Origin: B1 sp044370475
GTDB taxonomy: Bacteria; Bacteroidota; Bacteroidia; UKL13-3
Assembly: GCA_044370475.1 (NCBI GenBank)
Contig: JBILVK010000001.1
Location: 1-64,000, forward strand
Direction: 5' to 3'
Length of the DNA stretch: 64,000 nt
Position numbers and translations under genes: made by a program. The stretch's first letter is position 1; each line of letters opens with the position of its first letter. Positions 1 through 7,926 of the stretch are shown here, one piece after another. Below the pieces are notes generated by a model that ran no database searches, was not told where the DNA came from, and saw only the letters and a program-made list of their open reading frames with translations.

Positions 1-294
1 ACATCAAAGTCAAATATCATTTCAAATAAAAACCTGAGCAATAAAGACCAAATGCCAATTGTGCCCATTACATTATATCCTAATCCAAGCACAGGAATGA
101 TATACCTAAATATGAATTCCTATGCAGTAGAAAATACCATAAGCGTAATGAACTTAAAAGGGGAATTGCTTATGAAGCAAGTTTCAAATGAACAAAATAT
201 CGAAATTTCTTTAACTGAATTTCCATCTGGATTGTATGTCGTTTTAATAAATAATAACAAAGGAAGTACCCATAGATTTGTTGTGAAGGAATAA
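1..294 (+). pseudogene. C-terminal end of a T9SS type A sorted protein (partial, copy 1)
   Basis: The reading frame is open from the first base of the window, so this is the 3' end of a longer gene cut by the window edge. The last 75 or so residues form a T9SS type A sorting domain. It starts at a YPNPSTG motif, continues through short beta strands (ISVMNLKGELL, FPSGLYVVLI) and ends in a basic tail. Such domains target proteins through the type IX secretion system to the cell surface. The DNA is identical to 7389-7682, so the protein tail matches the second copy exactly. Only the sorting domain is visible, so the function of the mature protein cannot be judged. It could be a functional partial gene rather than a remnant. 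tadA starts 17 bases downstream. Confidence 0.75.
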
Positions 295-538
295 TTTGCG
301 AAATTCGCCCCATGCAAGAAATTTTTAACCACGAATGGTTCATGAGGGAAGCCCTAAAAGAGGCAAAAAAAGCCTACGATTTAGGGGAAGTGCCTGTGGG
401 AGCAGTGGTGGTTTATGATCATAAAATAATTGGCAAGGGGCATAACCTTACAGAGCAGTTGCATGATGTGACTGCGCATGCGGAGATGCAGGCAATTACT
501 GCAGCAGCTAACCATATTGGCGCAAAATACCTTACAGA
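1..538 (+). repeat. Long direct repeat, left copy (partner 7389-7926)
   Basis: Bases 1-469 are identical to 7389-7857. Single mismatches then appear at 470, 476 and 515. From about 539 the two copies diverge strongly, although both still encode TadA. The repeat covers a T9SS tail and the 5' half of tadA. An abrupt switch from perfect identity to clearly diverged paralogues fits recent gene conversion or a tandem duplication with recombination. A strain-chimeric assembly join is also possible, because the repeat sits exactly at the window start. Confidence 0.95.
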
Positions 539-755
539 ATGTACCTTATATGTAACGCTTGAACCCTGTGTGATGTGTGCTGGGGCTATTTACTGGAGCC
601 AGCTTGGCAAATTAGTTTATGGGGCATCTGATCCAAAGCGAGGATTTATGAAAGAAGGACAACATTTACTGCATCCAAAAACTGAATTGGAAAGTGGAAT
701 ATTGGGGGAAGATGCGGCAAGTTTAATAAAGGCGTTCTTTCAAAAATTGCGCTAG
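312..755 (+). CDS. tadA: tRNA(Arg) adenosine deaminase TadA-like, copy 1
   Basis: This 147-residue protein belongs to the zinc-dependent cytidine/deoxycytidylate deaminase family. TadA deaminates adenosine 34 of tRNA-Arg(ACG) to inosine in the cytoplasm. The zinc-site motifs are visible: HAE with His56 and the proton-shuttle Glu58, and PCVMC with Cys86 and Cys89. Length is normal for TadA. The first 50 or so codons are identical in DNA to the second copy at 7700. The rest has diverged, including the C-terminus, but keeps every catalytic residue. It lies 17 bases after a T9SS tail and before a REP-like cluster. Two TadA copies in one genome segment are unusual; one may be redundant or have shifted substrate. 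Confidence 0.9.
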   Translation: MQEIFNHEWFMREALKEAKKAYDLGEVPVGAVVVYDHKIIGKGHNLTEQLHDVTAHAEMQAITAAANHIGAKYLTECTLYVTLEPCVMCAGAIYWSQLGKLVYGASDPKRGFMKEGQHLLHPKTELESGILGEDAASLIKAFFQKLR

Positions 756-776
756 GGAAGAGAAAGTGAAAAGTGA

Positions 777-880
777 TTCTTCGACAAGCTTAGGATGACG
801 ACGTTTTATGATAAGTTGAATCGTCATGGTGAGCTTGTCGAATCCAGGATGACGTCCTTCGGCAAGCTCACCATGACTAA
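777..880. repeat. REP-like cluster of three inverted ~20-bp elements
   Basis: Three related elements alternate in orientation: ttcgacaagcttaggatgac at 780-799, gtcatggtgagcttgtcgaa at 823-842 and ttcggcaagctcaccatgac at 858-877. The first and third are near reverse complements of the second, so the transcript could fold into stable stem-loops. Short direct repeats (aaaagtga) flank the cluster. It is absent from the equivalent tadA-holin gap of the second cassette (8147-8170), which marks it as an insertion. The form is that of REP/BIME-type intergenic repeats. Confidence 0.8.
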
Positions 881-904
881 AAGTGAAAAATAAATATTTA
901 GGGT

Positions 905-1114
905 ATGGGAAAGAAAAATAATTTGATGCCGTTTGTTTTGGGGGCGGCGGCGGGGGCTGTTCTTACTTGGCTATTGACGAGTGAGGAGGGTAAAAAAGTG
1001 GCAAAGAATTGGGAAGCTAAGGCTTCTGATTTTTTAGAAGATTTAATTGGAAATGAAAACGATTCATCGATGGTGGAAGAAAATAAAACTAAAACAGAAA
1101 CAAATGGAAACTGA
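905..1114 (+). CDS. YtxH domain-containing small protein
   Basis: This 69-residue protein has a glycine/alanine-rich hydrophobic N-terminus (FVLGAAAGAVLTWLLTS, about residues 10-26) followed by a charged amphipathic helix. That is the layout of YtxH-domain proteins, which are small membrane-anchored proteins often linked to stress or envelope functions. The start follows a short A-rich gap. Its 3' end overlaps the start of the holin-like gene by 11 bases, suggesting translational coupling. The second cassette at 7.7-8.9 kb lacks this gene. The family is recognised from the motif only, and the molecular role is unknown. Confidence 0.7.
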   Translation: MGKKNNLMPFVLGAAAGAVLTWLLTSEEGKKVAKNWEAKASDFLEDLIGNENDSSMVEENKTKTETNGN

Positions 1115-1474
1115 AAGTAAGGAAAAACTGAATGCAGAATTCTTCTCCACCTATAAAAATCTGTTAACAGAATATATAGAGGAGAGAATGGAATTGGCTC
1201 AATTATCTGCTATTGAAAAACGGCCATCTTAACGGCCGAGCTTTCTTTTGCAGCTATGGTAATAGCCTTTGGGCTTTTTGCTTTGTTCTTTATAAACATT
1301 CTATTTGCATTATTTCTTGGCGATTTGTTGCATAGCCGAACCATGGGATTTTTAGTAGTGGTTTGTTTCTATTTGTTGCTCATCCTTATAACCATATTGA
1401 TGAGGAAGAAAATAGAAGGACCCATTATGAATATGGTTGTTAAACAAATCATGTCGAAAACACCAAAAGTTTAA
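1104..1474 (+). pseudogene. Holin-like (phage holin family) membrane protein, frameshifted
   Basis: Two frames together match the intact 123-residue paralogue at 8171-8542. The first part (1104-1232) reads METESKEKLN and continues to LSAIEK, then hits a stop. The second part (up to 1474) carries two hydrophobic segments (GLFALFFINILFALFLGDLL and FLVVVCFYLLLILITILM). Adding one A to the A run at about 1216-1220 restores a single frame: IEK-TAILTAELS, matching VEKTAILTGKLS in the paralogue. This is a one-base deletion in a homopolymer. It could be a true pseudogene or a sequencing error. The family is annotated as 'phage holin' by similarity, but in Bacteroidota it is usually a chromosomal membrane protein beside YtxH. 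Confidence 0.8.
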
Positions 1475-1527
1475 AAAAATAGAAGCGCTAAGTAGCGTTT
1501 ATATTCATCCTTTAAAAATAAATCAAC

Positions 1528-1899
1528 ATGGAAACACTAGCAGATTTAATTGCTTATAAAGAAAGAAAAGCGGAATCAGTTTCGCAAAAAAAGGAACATT
1601 TAAAAACCCTCAATTCCTATTTTAGCGAACACAAGTATTCCATTATATGGGCTCAGGTTAATCCATTTGAGAAAGGAGAAAAAAACAGCTTATCTCCATA
1701 TATCGATGGCTTATTGTCGGTAGTTCCACCCCAAGTATTAGGGTTAAAGCCCGCCGACATAGGGCTGTTAACAGCAAATACTTCACCTCCAGCGGTTGGG
1801 TTGTTATTAGGTAAAATTGCACTAAGGGCAATAGTAAAAAGATTTAAAAATAAATCAACCAAAAGGAAGAAGAAAAAAGCCCCTGCTGTTGCAGAGTAA
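1528..1899 (+). CDS. Conserved hypothetical protein, copy 1 of paralogous pair
   Basis: The protein has 123 residues and no signal peptide. A charged, probably helical N-terminus (about residues 1-35) is followed by a short HKYSIIWAQVNPF segment. A glycine-containing stretch near PPAVGLLLGKIALRAI comes next, and then a very lysine-rich tail. It is clearly paralogous to 8554-8934 (shared LADLIAYK/LAELLALK, HKYSI, GVGLLLGR features) and occupies the same place after the holin-like gene. No function is recognised. Constant association with YtxH/holin-like genes suggests a small membrane-associated envelope module. Confidence 0.65.
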   Translation: METLADLIAYKERKAESVSQKKEHLKTLNSYFSEHKYSIIWAQVNPFEKGEKNSLSPYIDGLLSVVPPQVLGLKPADIGLLTANTSPPAVGLLLGKIALRAIVKRFKNKSTKRKKKKAPAVAE

Positions 1900-1931
1900 A
1901 AGTATTCATGAATACAATGAAGATAGCACAA

Positions 1932-1966
1932 AAAAAAAAGGTTGACCAATGGTCAACCTTTTTTTT
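1932..1966. terminator. Bidirectional intrinsic terminator
   Basis: The stem aaaaggttgacc / ggtcaacctttt has a 3-base loop (aat) and is flanked by A and T runs on both sides. It lies between the convergent genes ending at 1899 (+) and 1981 (-), so it can serve both strands. Confidence 0.9.
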
Positions 1967-1980
1967 GATGGTATTTAATA

Positions 1981-2166
1981 CTACTTTTTCTTTTGATCTT
2001 TTACCTTCTTAAATCCATAGGCAATACCTGCACCTACTAACAAGCTTATACCACCATCAATTGGGGTATCTTCTACATCGTCATCAAAGCCAGGTTGCGC
2101 TAATAATTGGTTTGAACCAAATCCTAATCCAAAAGCCAATGCGATTGCTAAAATATATTTTTTCAT
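1981..2166 (-). CDS. Small PID-CTERM-type sorting-signal protein
   Basis: This 61-residue protein is almost nothing but sorting signals. It has a Sec signal peptide (about residues 1-23, ending LLAQ), an acidic linker (FDDDVEDT), then PIDGG at residues 35-39. A hydrophobic segment (ISLLVGAGIAYGF) and a lysine-rich tail follow. The PIDGG-hydrophobic-basic layout is that of the PID-CTERM sorting domain of Bacteroidota, thought by analogy to other CTERM tripartite signals to be processed at the membrane. Almost no mature domain remains between the signals. It lies 38 bases downstream of a large T9SS gene on the same strand and is probably co-transcribed with it. No sorting enzyme is present in this window. 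Confidence 0.75.
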   Translation of the reverse strand: MKKYILAIALAFGLGFGSNQLLAQPGFDDDVEDTPIDGGISLLVGAGIAYGFKKVKDQKKK

Positions 2167-2204
2167 AACTGATTAATTTTTGTTTTAACTAATAAATAAT
2201 CTAC

Positions 2205-4745
2205 TTATTTAATAAACTTAATGGTTTCGGTTGAAGTACTGCTATTCAACTTTACAAAATAAACGCCATTGCTCAAGCCTTCAATGTTGATAGCTAAGTT
2301 GCGTTGTTTGCCAAAATCAAAATTGCCTACCATTACCTCTTCACCCAATTGGTTATATATGCGATAATTATAAACACCATTTTGAGAAGTAATCAAAGAT
2401 AAATTGATACTTTCGGTGGCTGGGTTTGGATATAGGGTAAAATTATTTGAAATCAATAATGGGTTATTTAAACCTGTTGTATTCTTCTTAAATAATAATT
2501 CTAATCGATTATTTCCACCGGAATTTACATTGTCTGTAATTGTTATAGGGTAAACCAAATTGTTGCTAATTGGTGTAATGGTATTTAAGAAATTATCCTT
2601 TAATGAAACTTCCATGCCATTCTCAAAAGTGTTTAATCCAGAAAAAGTAATTGAATAAGTGGCTGCAGTTGAATTTTTAAGTGTTAAAGGAACCACACGC
2701 TCCGACGCAAAATCTGGCAAATAATTCCAATTATACATCAATCCTTGAGCATCATAAGATGCCAAATTAACAACAGGATTTGTTAAGCCATAAGCATCAA
2801 AAGATGGATCAAAAACATCAGTTGCATTTTCTTTAAAACCAACCTTTACATCTGAGTAATTCAATGAATCGTATTGAAACCTAAAACTCAATTCATTCTT
2901 AGCGCCTTTTTTGAAATAATTTCCAGAAGCAGAGCTAGCCGTTTTTTGACTTTCAGAAAAAGAGAAATTAGTGGTTCCTGCATTTTGTAAATGAATAAAA
3001 AACGCTTGTGCAGGCATTACAATACCTGAGCCAAAACTTAATGTTTGATAAGAATTAGAACCAACTCCATAAACATAAAAACTATTATCTGCGCCAGCAG
3101 AAACTTGTGAAGCCCAATTAGAAGGGTATGGATTGCCAATTAAATTCCAACCTTTACTTGTACTATTTTGAGTTGTTTGTGAAACAGAAACATTTATTGT
3201 TGATGAACTAGGATTTGAGCCTTTCACCCAAATAGTAGTGGAATTAGGAGTTGTAGATCCACCATTTAAGGAAATAGACCTATCACCGCGTACATAAACT
3301 CTATAACCAATTCCATTAGTCAAAGCTTGATTTCCATCAGTCCAAGCGCCCCAACCAGCATTATCTGTTGCTGAGCTACTAATAGTGGTTGAACCATTTC
3401 CATTTGCTTCAGTCCAATTAAATGCAGAAGGATTATTTGTTGTACTTGCATCAAAGTTAGTAGGAGAGCCAGTAATTAAAATACCTCTTCCTGAGGTACC
3501 AGGTGCAGCGGCTGCATTATCTCTCCATTGTAACCCAGTTCCACCAACTACTGGAGAACATAAAAATCTGTATTTTCTATTTGAAGTTAAAGCTGTTTCT
3601 ACCTGCATATCTCCTGAAATGGTACCATCTAATTGATCAACTCTGGCACCAGAAGGAATAACTAAAAAACCGGTTGTTGCTAAAGTTGTACTGTTTTGAA
3701 GATCTAAGGTATTAGTAACTGTAGTTGTTCCAGTAAGTGTTTTAGTTCCGCTTCCAGCAATGGTTAATTTACTGTATTTTTGACCACCACCCAAGTCGAC
3801 GTCTGCATCTATGTTTTGTGCACCTGTTGCATTGTATATAACCTCTGATCCTGTGCTCAAGGTTATTGAACTGAAACCTGCCAATGTTTTGGTGCTCCCA
3901 TTAGAGGAACTTCTTAACCCATTAGGATTTGCAGTTTCTAAAATACCTCCATTATTTATTATTAAAAAAGCATTTTCCGAATTACATATTGCTTTGAAAG
4001 TACTCATTTTTACCCTGCCACCAGAGGCAATTGTAACGCCTTTTCCGCTCCCAAAATTGGTGTTTTTCTTTAATTCTACGGTTCCGTCAATCACCATATC
4101 TGATTTGCGGGATAAATTTTCATTATTATAGACAACAGTTCTGCCAGTACCAACAGTTAAGTTTCCTCCAGAATTAGGGTGCTCTGGATTTGTACCTGCT
4201 TCTAAGTCTCTAGTTGCACTTCCAGCATACTCTAAGGTGGAAGGATTATTATGAGTTACAGTTCCTGTAACAGTAATTGATGGATTATCATTTACCACGA
4301 TAGTTCCTGAATTTGAAACTGCACCAGCTACTGTTGCATTTCCTGTTAAACTAAAGGTTCCACCTGCGGCAATTGTTATTGTACCATTGACTGAAATAGT
4401 TACAGAAGAGGAAACGGTGAAACCATTTGGTATGGTAAAATTGCAAGCAGCAACTCCGTCACCAACAATTATAGTTGCTCCGCCAGAAACAGTCCAATTG
4501 GCACCAACAGTTGGGAATGCGTTGTTACGGATGTTAAAAACATCACCAGATGTAGTGAAATTGGCTGGAGCGTTACCAGCAGCCAAAGTAATATCATCCG
4601 TCCAACTTGAGGTTAACTCCAAGTTGCCTGTTGACTTAGAATAATAATGTGTAGCTTTTACACTAAAATTAATTCCAAAAAATAAAATAAACAAAATTGC
4701 GAATGAACTGAATCGCAATGGGATTTTGGTTTGGTTTGGTTTCAT
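2205..4745 (-). CDS. T9SS type A sorted surface protein with beta-strand repeats
   Basis: This 846-residue secreted protein has a signal peptide in the first ~32 residues (SSFAILFILFFGINFSVKA). The N-terminal half is rich in G/T/N/S with repeated short strands (for example GTITIAAGGTFSLTG, GTIVVND), typical of right-handed beta-helix or autotransporter-like adhesins. A more globular middle region follows (WNLIGNPYPSNWAS). The C-terminus has YPNPATESINLSL and ends ETIKFIK, a T9SS type A sorting domain. It is therefore predicted to be exported and anchored or released at the cell surface. A PID-CTERM small gene follows at 38 bases. A promoter-like -7 box lies just upstream. The binding target is unknown. 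Confidence 0.85.
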   Translation of the reverse strand: MKPNQTKIPLRFSSFAILFILFFGINFSVKATHYYSKSTGNLELTSSWTDDITLAAGNAPANFTTSGDVFNIRNNAFPTVGANWTVSGGATIIVGDGVAACNFTIPNGFTVSSSVTISVNGTITIAAGGTFSLTGNATVAGAVSNSGTIVVNDNPSITVTGTVTHNNPSTLEYAGSATRDLEAGTNPEHPNSGGNLTVGTGRTVVYNNENLSRKSDMVIDGTVELKKNTNFGSGKGVTIASGGRVKMSTFKAICNSENAFLIINNGGILETANPNGLRSSSNGSTKTLAGFSSITLSTGSEVIYNATGAQNIDADVDLGGGQKYSKLTIAGSGTKTLTGTTTVTNTLDLQNSTTLATTGFLVIPSGARVDQLDGTISGDMQVETALTSNRKYRFLCSPVVGGTGLQWRDNAAAAPGTSGRGILITGSPTNFDASTTNNPSAFNWTEANGNGSTTISSSATDNAGWGAWTDGNQALTNGIGYRVYVRGDRSISLNGGSTTPNSTTIWVKGSNPSSSTINVSVSQTTQNSTSKGWNLIGNPYPSNWASQVSAGADNSFYVYGVGSNSYQTLSFGSGIVMPAQAFFIHLQNAGTTNFSFSESQKTASSASGNYFKKGAKNELSFRFQYDSLNYSDVKVGFKENATDVFDPSFDAYGLTNPVVNLASYDAQGLMYNWNYLPDFASERVVPLTLKNSTAATYSITFSGLNTFENGMEVSLKDNFLNTITPISNNLVYPITITDNVNSGGNNRLELLFKKNTTGLNNPLLISNNFTLYPNPATESINLSLITSQNGVYNYRIYNQLGEEVMVGNFDFGKQRNLAINIEGLSNGVYFVKLNSSTSTETIKFIK

Positions 4746-4761
4746 AAAAAAATATTTATTT

Positions 4762-4769
4762 CAAAATTA
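4762..4769 (-). promoter_or_regulatory. Bacteroidota -7 box for the T9SS/PID-CTERM pair
   Basis: On the minus strand the bases read TAATTTTG, matching TAnnTTTG, 17 bases upstream of the start codon at 4745. No clear -33 TTG was found at the usual spacing, so support comes from the -7 box alone. Confidence 0.4.
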
Positions 4770-4816
4770 ATATTGCCAAATAAACTCAGAAATCTGGAGT
4801 GCATTTTTAAATTACA

Positions 4817-4850
4817 TTTGTCATTTTATTCATAAAATCTGTTATTTTTG
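4817..4850 (+). promoter_or_regulatory. Promoter of the membrane AraC-type regulator
   Basis: A -33 TTTG at 4817-4820 and a -7 TATTTTTG (TAnnTTTG) at 4843-4850 are separated by 22 bases, which fits the Bacteroidota housekeeping promoter. The start codon follows at 4873. Confidence 0.6.
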
Positions 4851-4872
4851 ATGTAACAAAAAATTTAAAATC

Positions 4873-6486
4873 ATGACTATCAAAACTTTATGGAAAGTGG
4901 TTGGGTTGATCCAGATGATGTTTTGTTATGATGCTTTTTGTCAGGATACGTTATTTATATGCAAACACCCTTTTGAAAAACCTGTCAGAAATGTATTCAT
5001 TGCCAACAATGAAATCTATGTAAAAACAGGAGATGGTCTATTTAAAAAAGGTGAATCTGAATGGGAATTGGAAAAAAGTAATTTTACCAAAACCTATGTG
5101 TTTTTTAAAAACACCTTTTATGAATCTGATTATTTACCCAATTCATTTGTTTTTAATGCAAAAGAAATGGCAGATTTAATTCCCCAGCATTCACTTACCA
5201 ATGCTACGATGGCAACCAAAGACAATAACTTATTTTTGGCTGTTAGTGGAAACCTGTACGAATATTCAATTAATCCTTATTATTCGCATACTTATAATGG
5301 TTATTCTATCCGCGATATTTTTATAGAAGATAACTTATCTGTAGTGAGTAGTTATTCTGGCATTTTTATCAATGATTCAATAAAATTAAAAAACGTAGGC
5401 TACTCTAATGGCTCCTTATCTAAAATTAATGGAGAATACCTACTATGTTATGATAATTTAGGGAAGATTGTGCTGCCTAACCAATTTGAAAAAATTCAAA
5501 ATTCCGAGAATTCAACATCTGGAAAAATTAGAAAATTAATTCAATGGAAGGGTAAATATGTTTCTCAAAATACTGGCTCCATCAATTTCTTCGATTCTAC
5601 CAAAAGTTTAGTAAATATACACTCCGGCTATGAATATCTAGACCTGGAGTTGATCAATGATAAAATAATTTTCTGTACTTATACAGGGGAGGTATTTAGT
5701 TACGACAAAAATGTAAATCTCCTTTTAAACCTCAAAACTAGGATTAGAGACATTTATCATAACAACAATAAAACTTATTTTTGTACAGATAAAGGTGTTT
5801 TTTTAATTGAAAATGAGGACCCAAAAACATTAAATTTATTTGCTAAGCTTCCACTAACGATAGGAATTTGCGCCGACAACCAAAATAATTTTTGGATTAC
5901 TACAGAAAACGGCCTTTTCATTAAGCCTTACCTCAAGGAGGAATTAGTTAGCTTAATTCCAAATGTTGAATTCAATAGGGGTGCGCTAACCTATTACGGC
6001 GATTATATTTATGCAGGTTCTATTGATGGTTTGTATAAAATTCATGCTAGTTACTTTGTGAAAAATTATTTCCCAATTTTACTAAACAAAAAAAACATAC
6101 CAAATAGCCAAAAATCATATCAAACAATTATAATCATGGTTTTGCTATTGGTGATTGTGAGTATTGGCGGAATCTATTATTTTAGGTATAGAAAGGTTTC
6201 AATTTCATCCAATAATAAAGAGCCAAATTTAATTTCTTTGGTTCAAATGGAAAAAGACATCATTGAAAATAATATCCTTACTGTTGAAGGGCTAGCTGAG
6301 TTTTATGAAACCAATACCGTTCAATTGAACAGAATATTAAAAAGCTATGAAACAACTCCTGGCAAGGTATTAAGGTATACCAAACATGCCTACGCAAAAA
6401 AACTTCTAAGTAACAATGTCAACATTGATGAAGTTGCAAAAAAAGTGGGGTATAGTGTTCACTACATTAAAAAAAATATTGATTAA
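4873..6486 (+). CDS. Membrane-bound AraC-type regulator with periplasmic beta-propeller-like sensor (C-terminus possibly cut)
   Basis: This 537-residue protein has a hydrophobic N-terminus (signal, ending FCQ near residue 24). A roughly 390-residue periplasmic region follows, with repeated short motifs (IYVKTGDGLFKK, FWITTENGLFIKP, IYAGSIDGLYKI) that look like two-component-regulator propeller blades. Next come one membrane segment at about 417-439 (IIIMVLLLVIVSIGGIYYF) and a cytoplasmic AraC-type helix-turn-helix region from about 453. No kinase or receiver domain is present, so it would act as a one-component membrane sensor-regulator. The second helix-turn-helix ends abruptly at VGYSVHYIKKNID. 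Family members normally continue about 15-20 residues further (FSRxFKxxxGxxPxxYR). This suggests a 3' truncation at the junction with the MscS fragment. Confidence 0.75.
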   Translation: MTIKTLWKVVGLIQMMFCYDAFCQDTLFICKHPFEKPVRNVFIANNEIYVKTGDGLFKKGESEWELEKSNFTKTYVFFKNTFYESDYLPNSFVFNAKEMADLIPQHSLTNATMATKDNNLFLAVSGNLYEYSINPYYSHTYNGYSIRDIFIEDNLSVVSSYSGIFINDSIKLKNVGYSNGSLSKINGEYLLCYDNLGKIVLPNQFEKIQNSENSTSGKIRKLIQWKGKYVSQNTGSINFFDSTKSLVNIHSGYEYLDLELINDKIIFCTYTGEVFSYDKNVNLLLNLKTRIRDIYHNNNKTYFCTDKGVFLIENEDPKTLNLFAKLPLTIGICADNQNNFWITTENGLFIKPYLKEELVSLIPNVEFNRGALTYYGDYIYAGSIDGLYKIHASYFVKNYFPILLNKKNIPNSQKSYQTIIIMVLLLVIVSIGGIYYFRYRKVSISSNNKEPNLISLVQMEKDIIENNILTVEGLAEFYETNTVQLNRILKSYETTPGKVLRYTKHAYAKKLLSNNVNIDEVAKKVGYSVHYIKKNID

Positions 6487-6770
6487 GTGTCATCTAAACC
6501 ATATTTGAGAAAAGACGATAAACGCTCCTCAAAATGTTTTAATTCATTCATCTTTTTGCGCTGCCGATTTTCAATTTTTTGAAGCTCAAACTGATCCAAA
6601 TGATCCATTACCTTGATTCGGTAACTTTCTTTTATTGCTTTCTCATTAATGGTGTCAAAAGGGTTCTGTAAAACGAAAATAGTGCCCAGTTTATCCCCAG
6701 ACTGACCATATAGCTCTTCCAAGGAACTGACCAACAGAAGTAAATATAAAAATAATTTAAGTCGTAGCAT
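6483..6770 (-). pseudogene. 5' fragment of an MscS-type channel gene
   Basis: This 95-residue reading frame has a signal peptide (ending LYGQ) and a charged helical part. By eye it matches the start of the full-length MscS-type protein at 8931-11393. From residue 49 onward about half the positions are identical, including IENxQRKK, ExL and LSSxLK. The match runs to the final DDT, where the intact gene continues HDTTDIINKL but this frame stops. The stop overlaps the stop of the AraC-type gene by 4 bases in convergent orientation. No channel domain remains. It is best read as a remnant left by a deletion or recombination. An expressed small secreted protein is possible but less likely. Confidence 0.75.
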
Positions 6771-6980
6771 ATCTACACAATATTAAACGATTTAACTCAA
6801 ATATATCCTGCAAATAGCACTAAGTTGTTAAAATTTTACATCTCCAAAATGATTTGAAATAAAGAAATTAGCTGTATATAAAAATTGTTTTATTGCTATC
6901 CAAAACATTCTATCCTACCAATTAGTTAATTCGTATATTCGCAATCCATTAACACAGAAAAATTCTCTTTGTATAAATAA

Positions 6981-7682
6981 ACAAACATCACAGATCAATA
7001 CAACAAGATTGCTGAATTGTTGGTGGGTGCCGACTTTATTTATACAGATTCAAACTCCTTTCCAATGGTTCAATCTAACAAGTATAAACTTGAACGAACA
7101 GATGTATGTGGACTCAACTCTTTATGGAGTGAACCGCATAAAACAATGCACCTAACCATTAACAAAGGCTTGGGTACAACTTGGAATTTAATTTGGAATA
7201 AGTATGAAGGTTTTCAAGTAACAACCTACAATATTTACAGAGGTACTTCTCCAACTAATTTAGTGCAAATTGGTACCTCTTCTGGAAGTAATAATTCCTA
7301 TTCTGATTTAAGTGCACCAGCGGGTGATGTGTATTATCAAGTTGAAATCATAAGTCCGTTCACCTGCAGTCCAACCAAAACATACAACACATCAAAGTCA
7401 AATATCATTTCAAATAAAAACCTGAGCAATAAAGACCAAATGCCAATTGTGCCCATTACATTATATCCTAATCCAAGCACAGGAATGATATACCTAAATA
7501 TGAATTCCTATGCAGTAGAAAATACCATAAGCGTAATGAACTTAAAAGGGGAATTGCTTATGAAGCAAGTTTCAAATGAACAAAATATCGAAATTTCTTT
7601 AACTGAATTTCCATCTGGATTGTATGTCGTTTTAATAAATAATAACAAAGGAAGTACCCATAGATTTGTTGTGAAGGAATAA
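6981..7682 (+). pseudogene. 5'-truncated T9SS type A surface protein (copy 2 tail)
   Basis: The frame is open from 6981 to the stop at 7682, but no ATG starts it. The first possible starts are TTG codons at 7017 and 7020. The protein (233 residues, no signal peptide) resembles the end of a T9SS adhesin. It has a fibronectin III/Ig-like segment (NKYKLERTDVCGLNS, TYNIYRGTSPTNL, YYQVEIISP) followed by a type A sorting domain from YPNPSTG to the basic end. A T9SS cargo without a signal peptide cannot be exported, so this is probably a remnant. Its 3' part is identical to 1-294. The region just upstream (6771-6980) holds no other gene. Confidence 0.65.
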
Positions 7683-7926
7683 TTTGCGAAATTCGCCCCA
7701 TGCAAGAAATTTTTAACCACGAATGGTTCATGAGGGAAGCCCTAAAAGAGGCAAAAAAAGCCTACGATTTAGGGGAAGTGCCTGTGGGAGCAGTGGTGGT
7801 TTATGATCATAAAATAATTGGCAAGGGGCATAACCTTACAGAGCAGTTGCATGATGTTACTGCACATGCGGAGATGCAGGCAATTACTGCAGCAGCTAAC
7901 CACATTGGCGCAAAATACCTTACAGA
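7389..7926 (+). repeat. Long direct repeat, right copy (partner 1-538)
   Basis: This is identical to 1-469 over 7389-7857, with three mismatches in the next ~69 bases before the copies diverge. The offset is a constant 7388 bases with no indels, so the two tracts are very recently identical. Confidence 0.95.

Noticed and set aside
1104..1474. Phage or lysis cassette suggested by the 'holin' label
   Set aside because: No endolysin, spanin or phage structural gene is nearby, and the same gene type is a normal chromosomal neighbour of YtxH.
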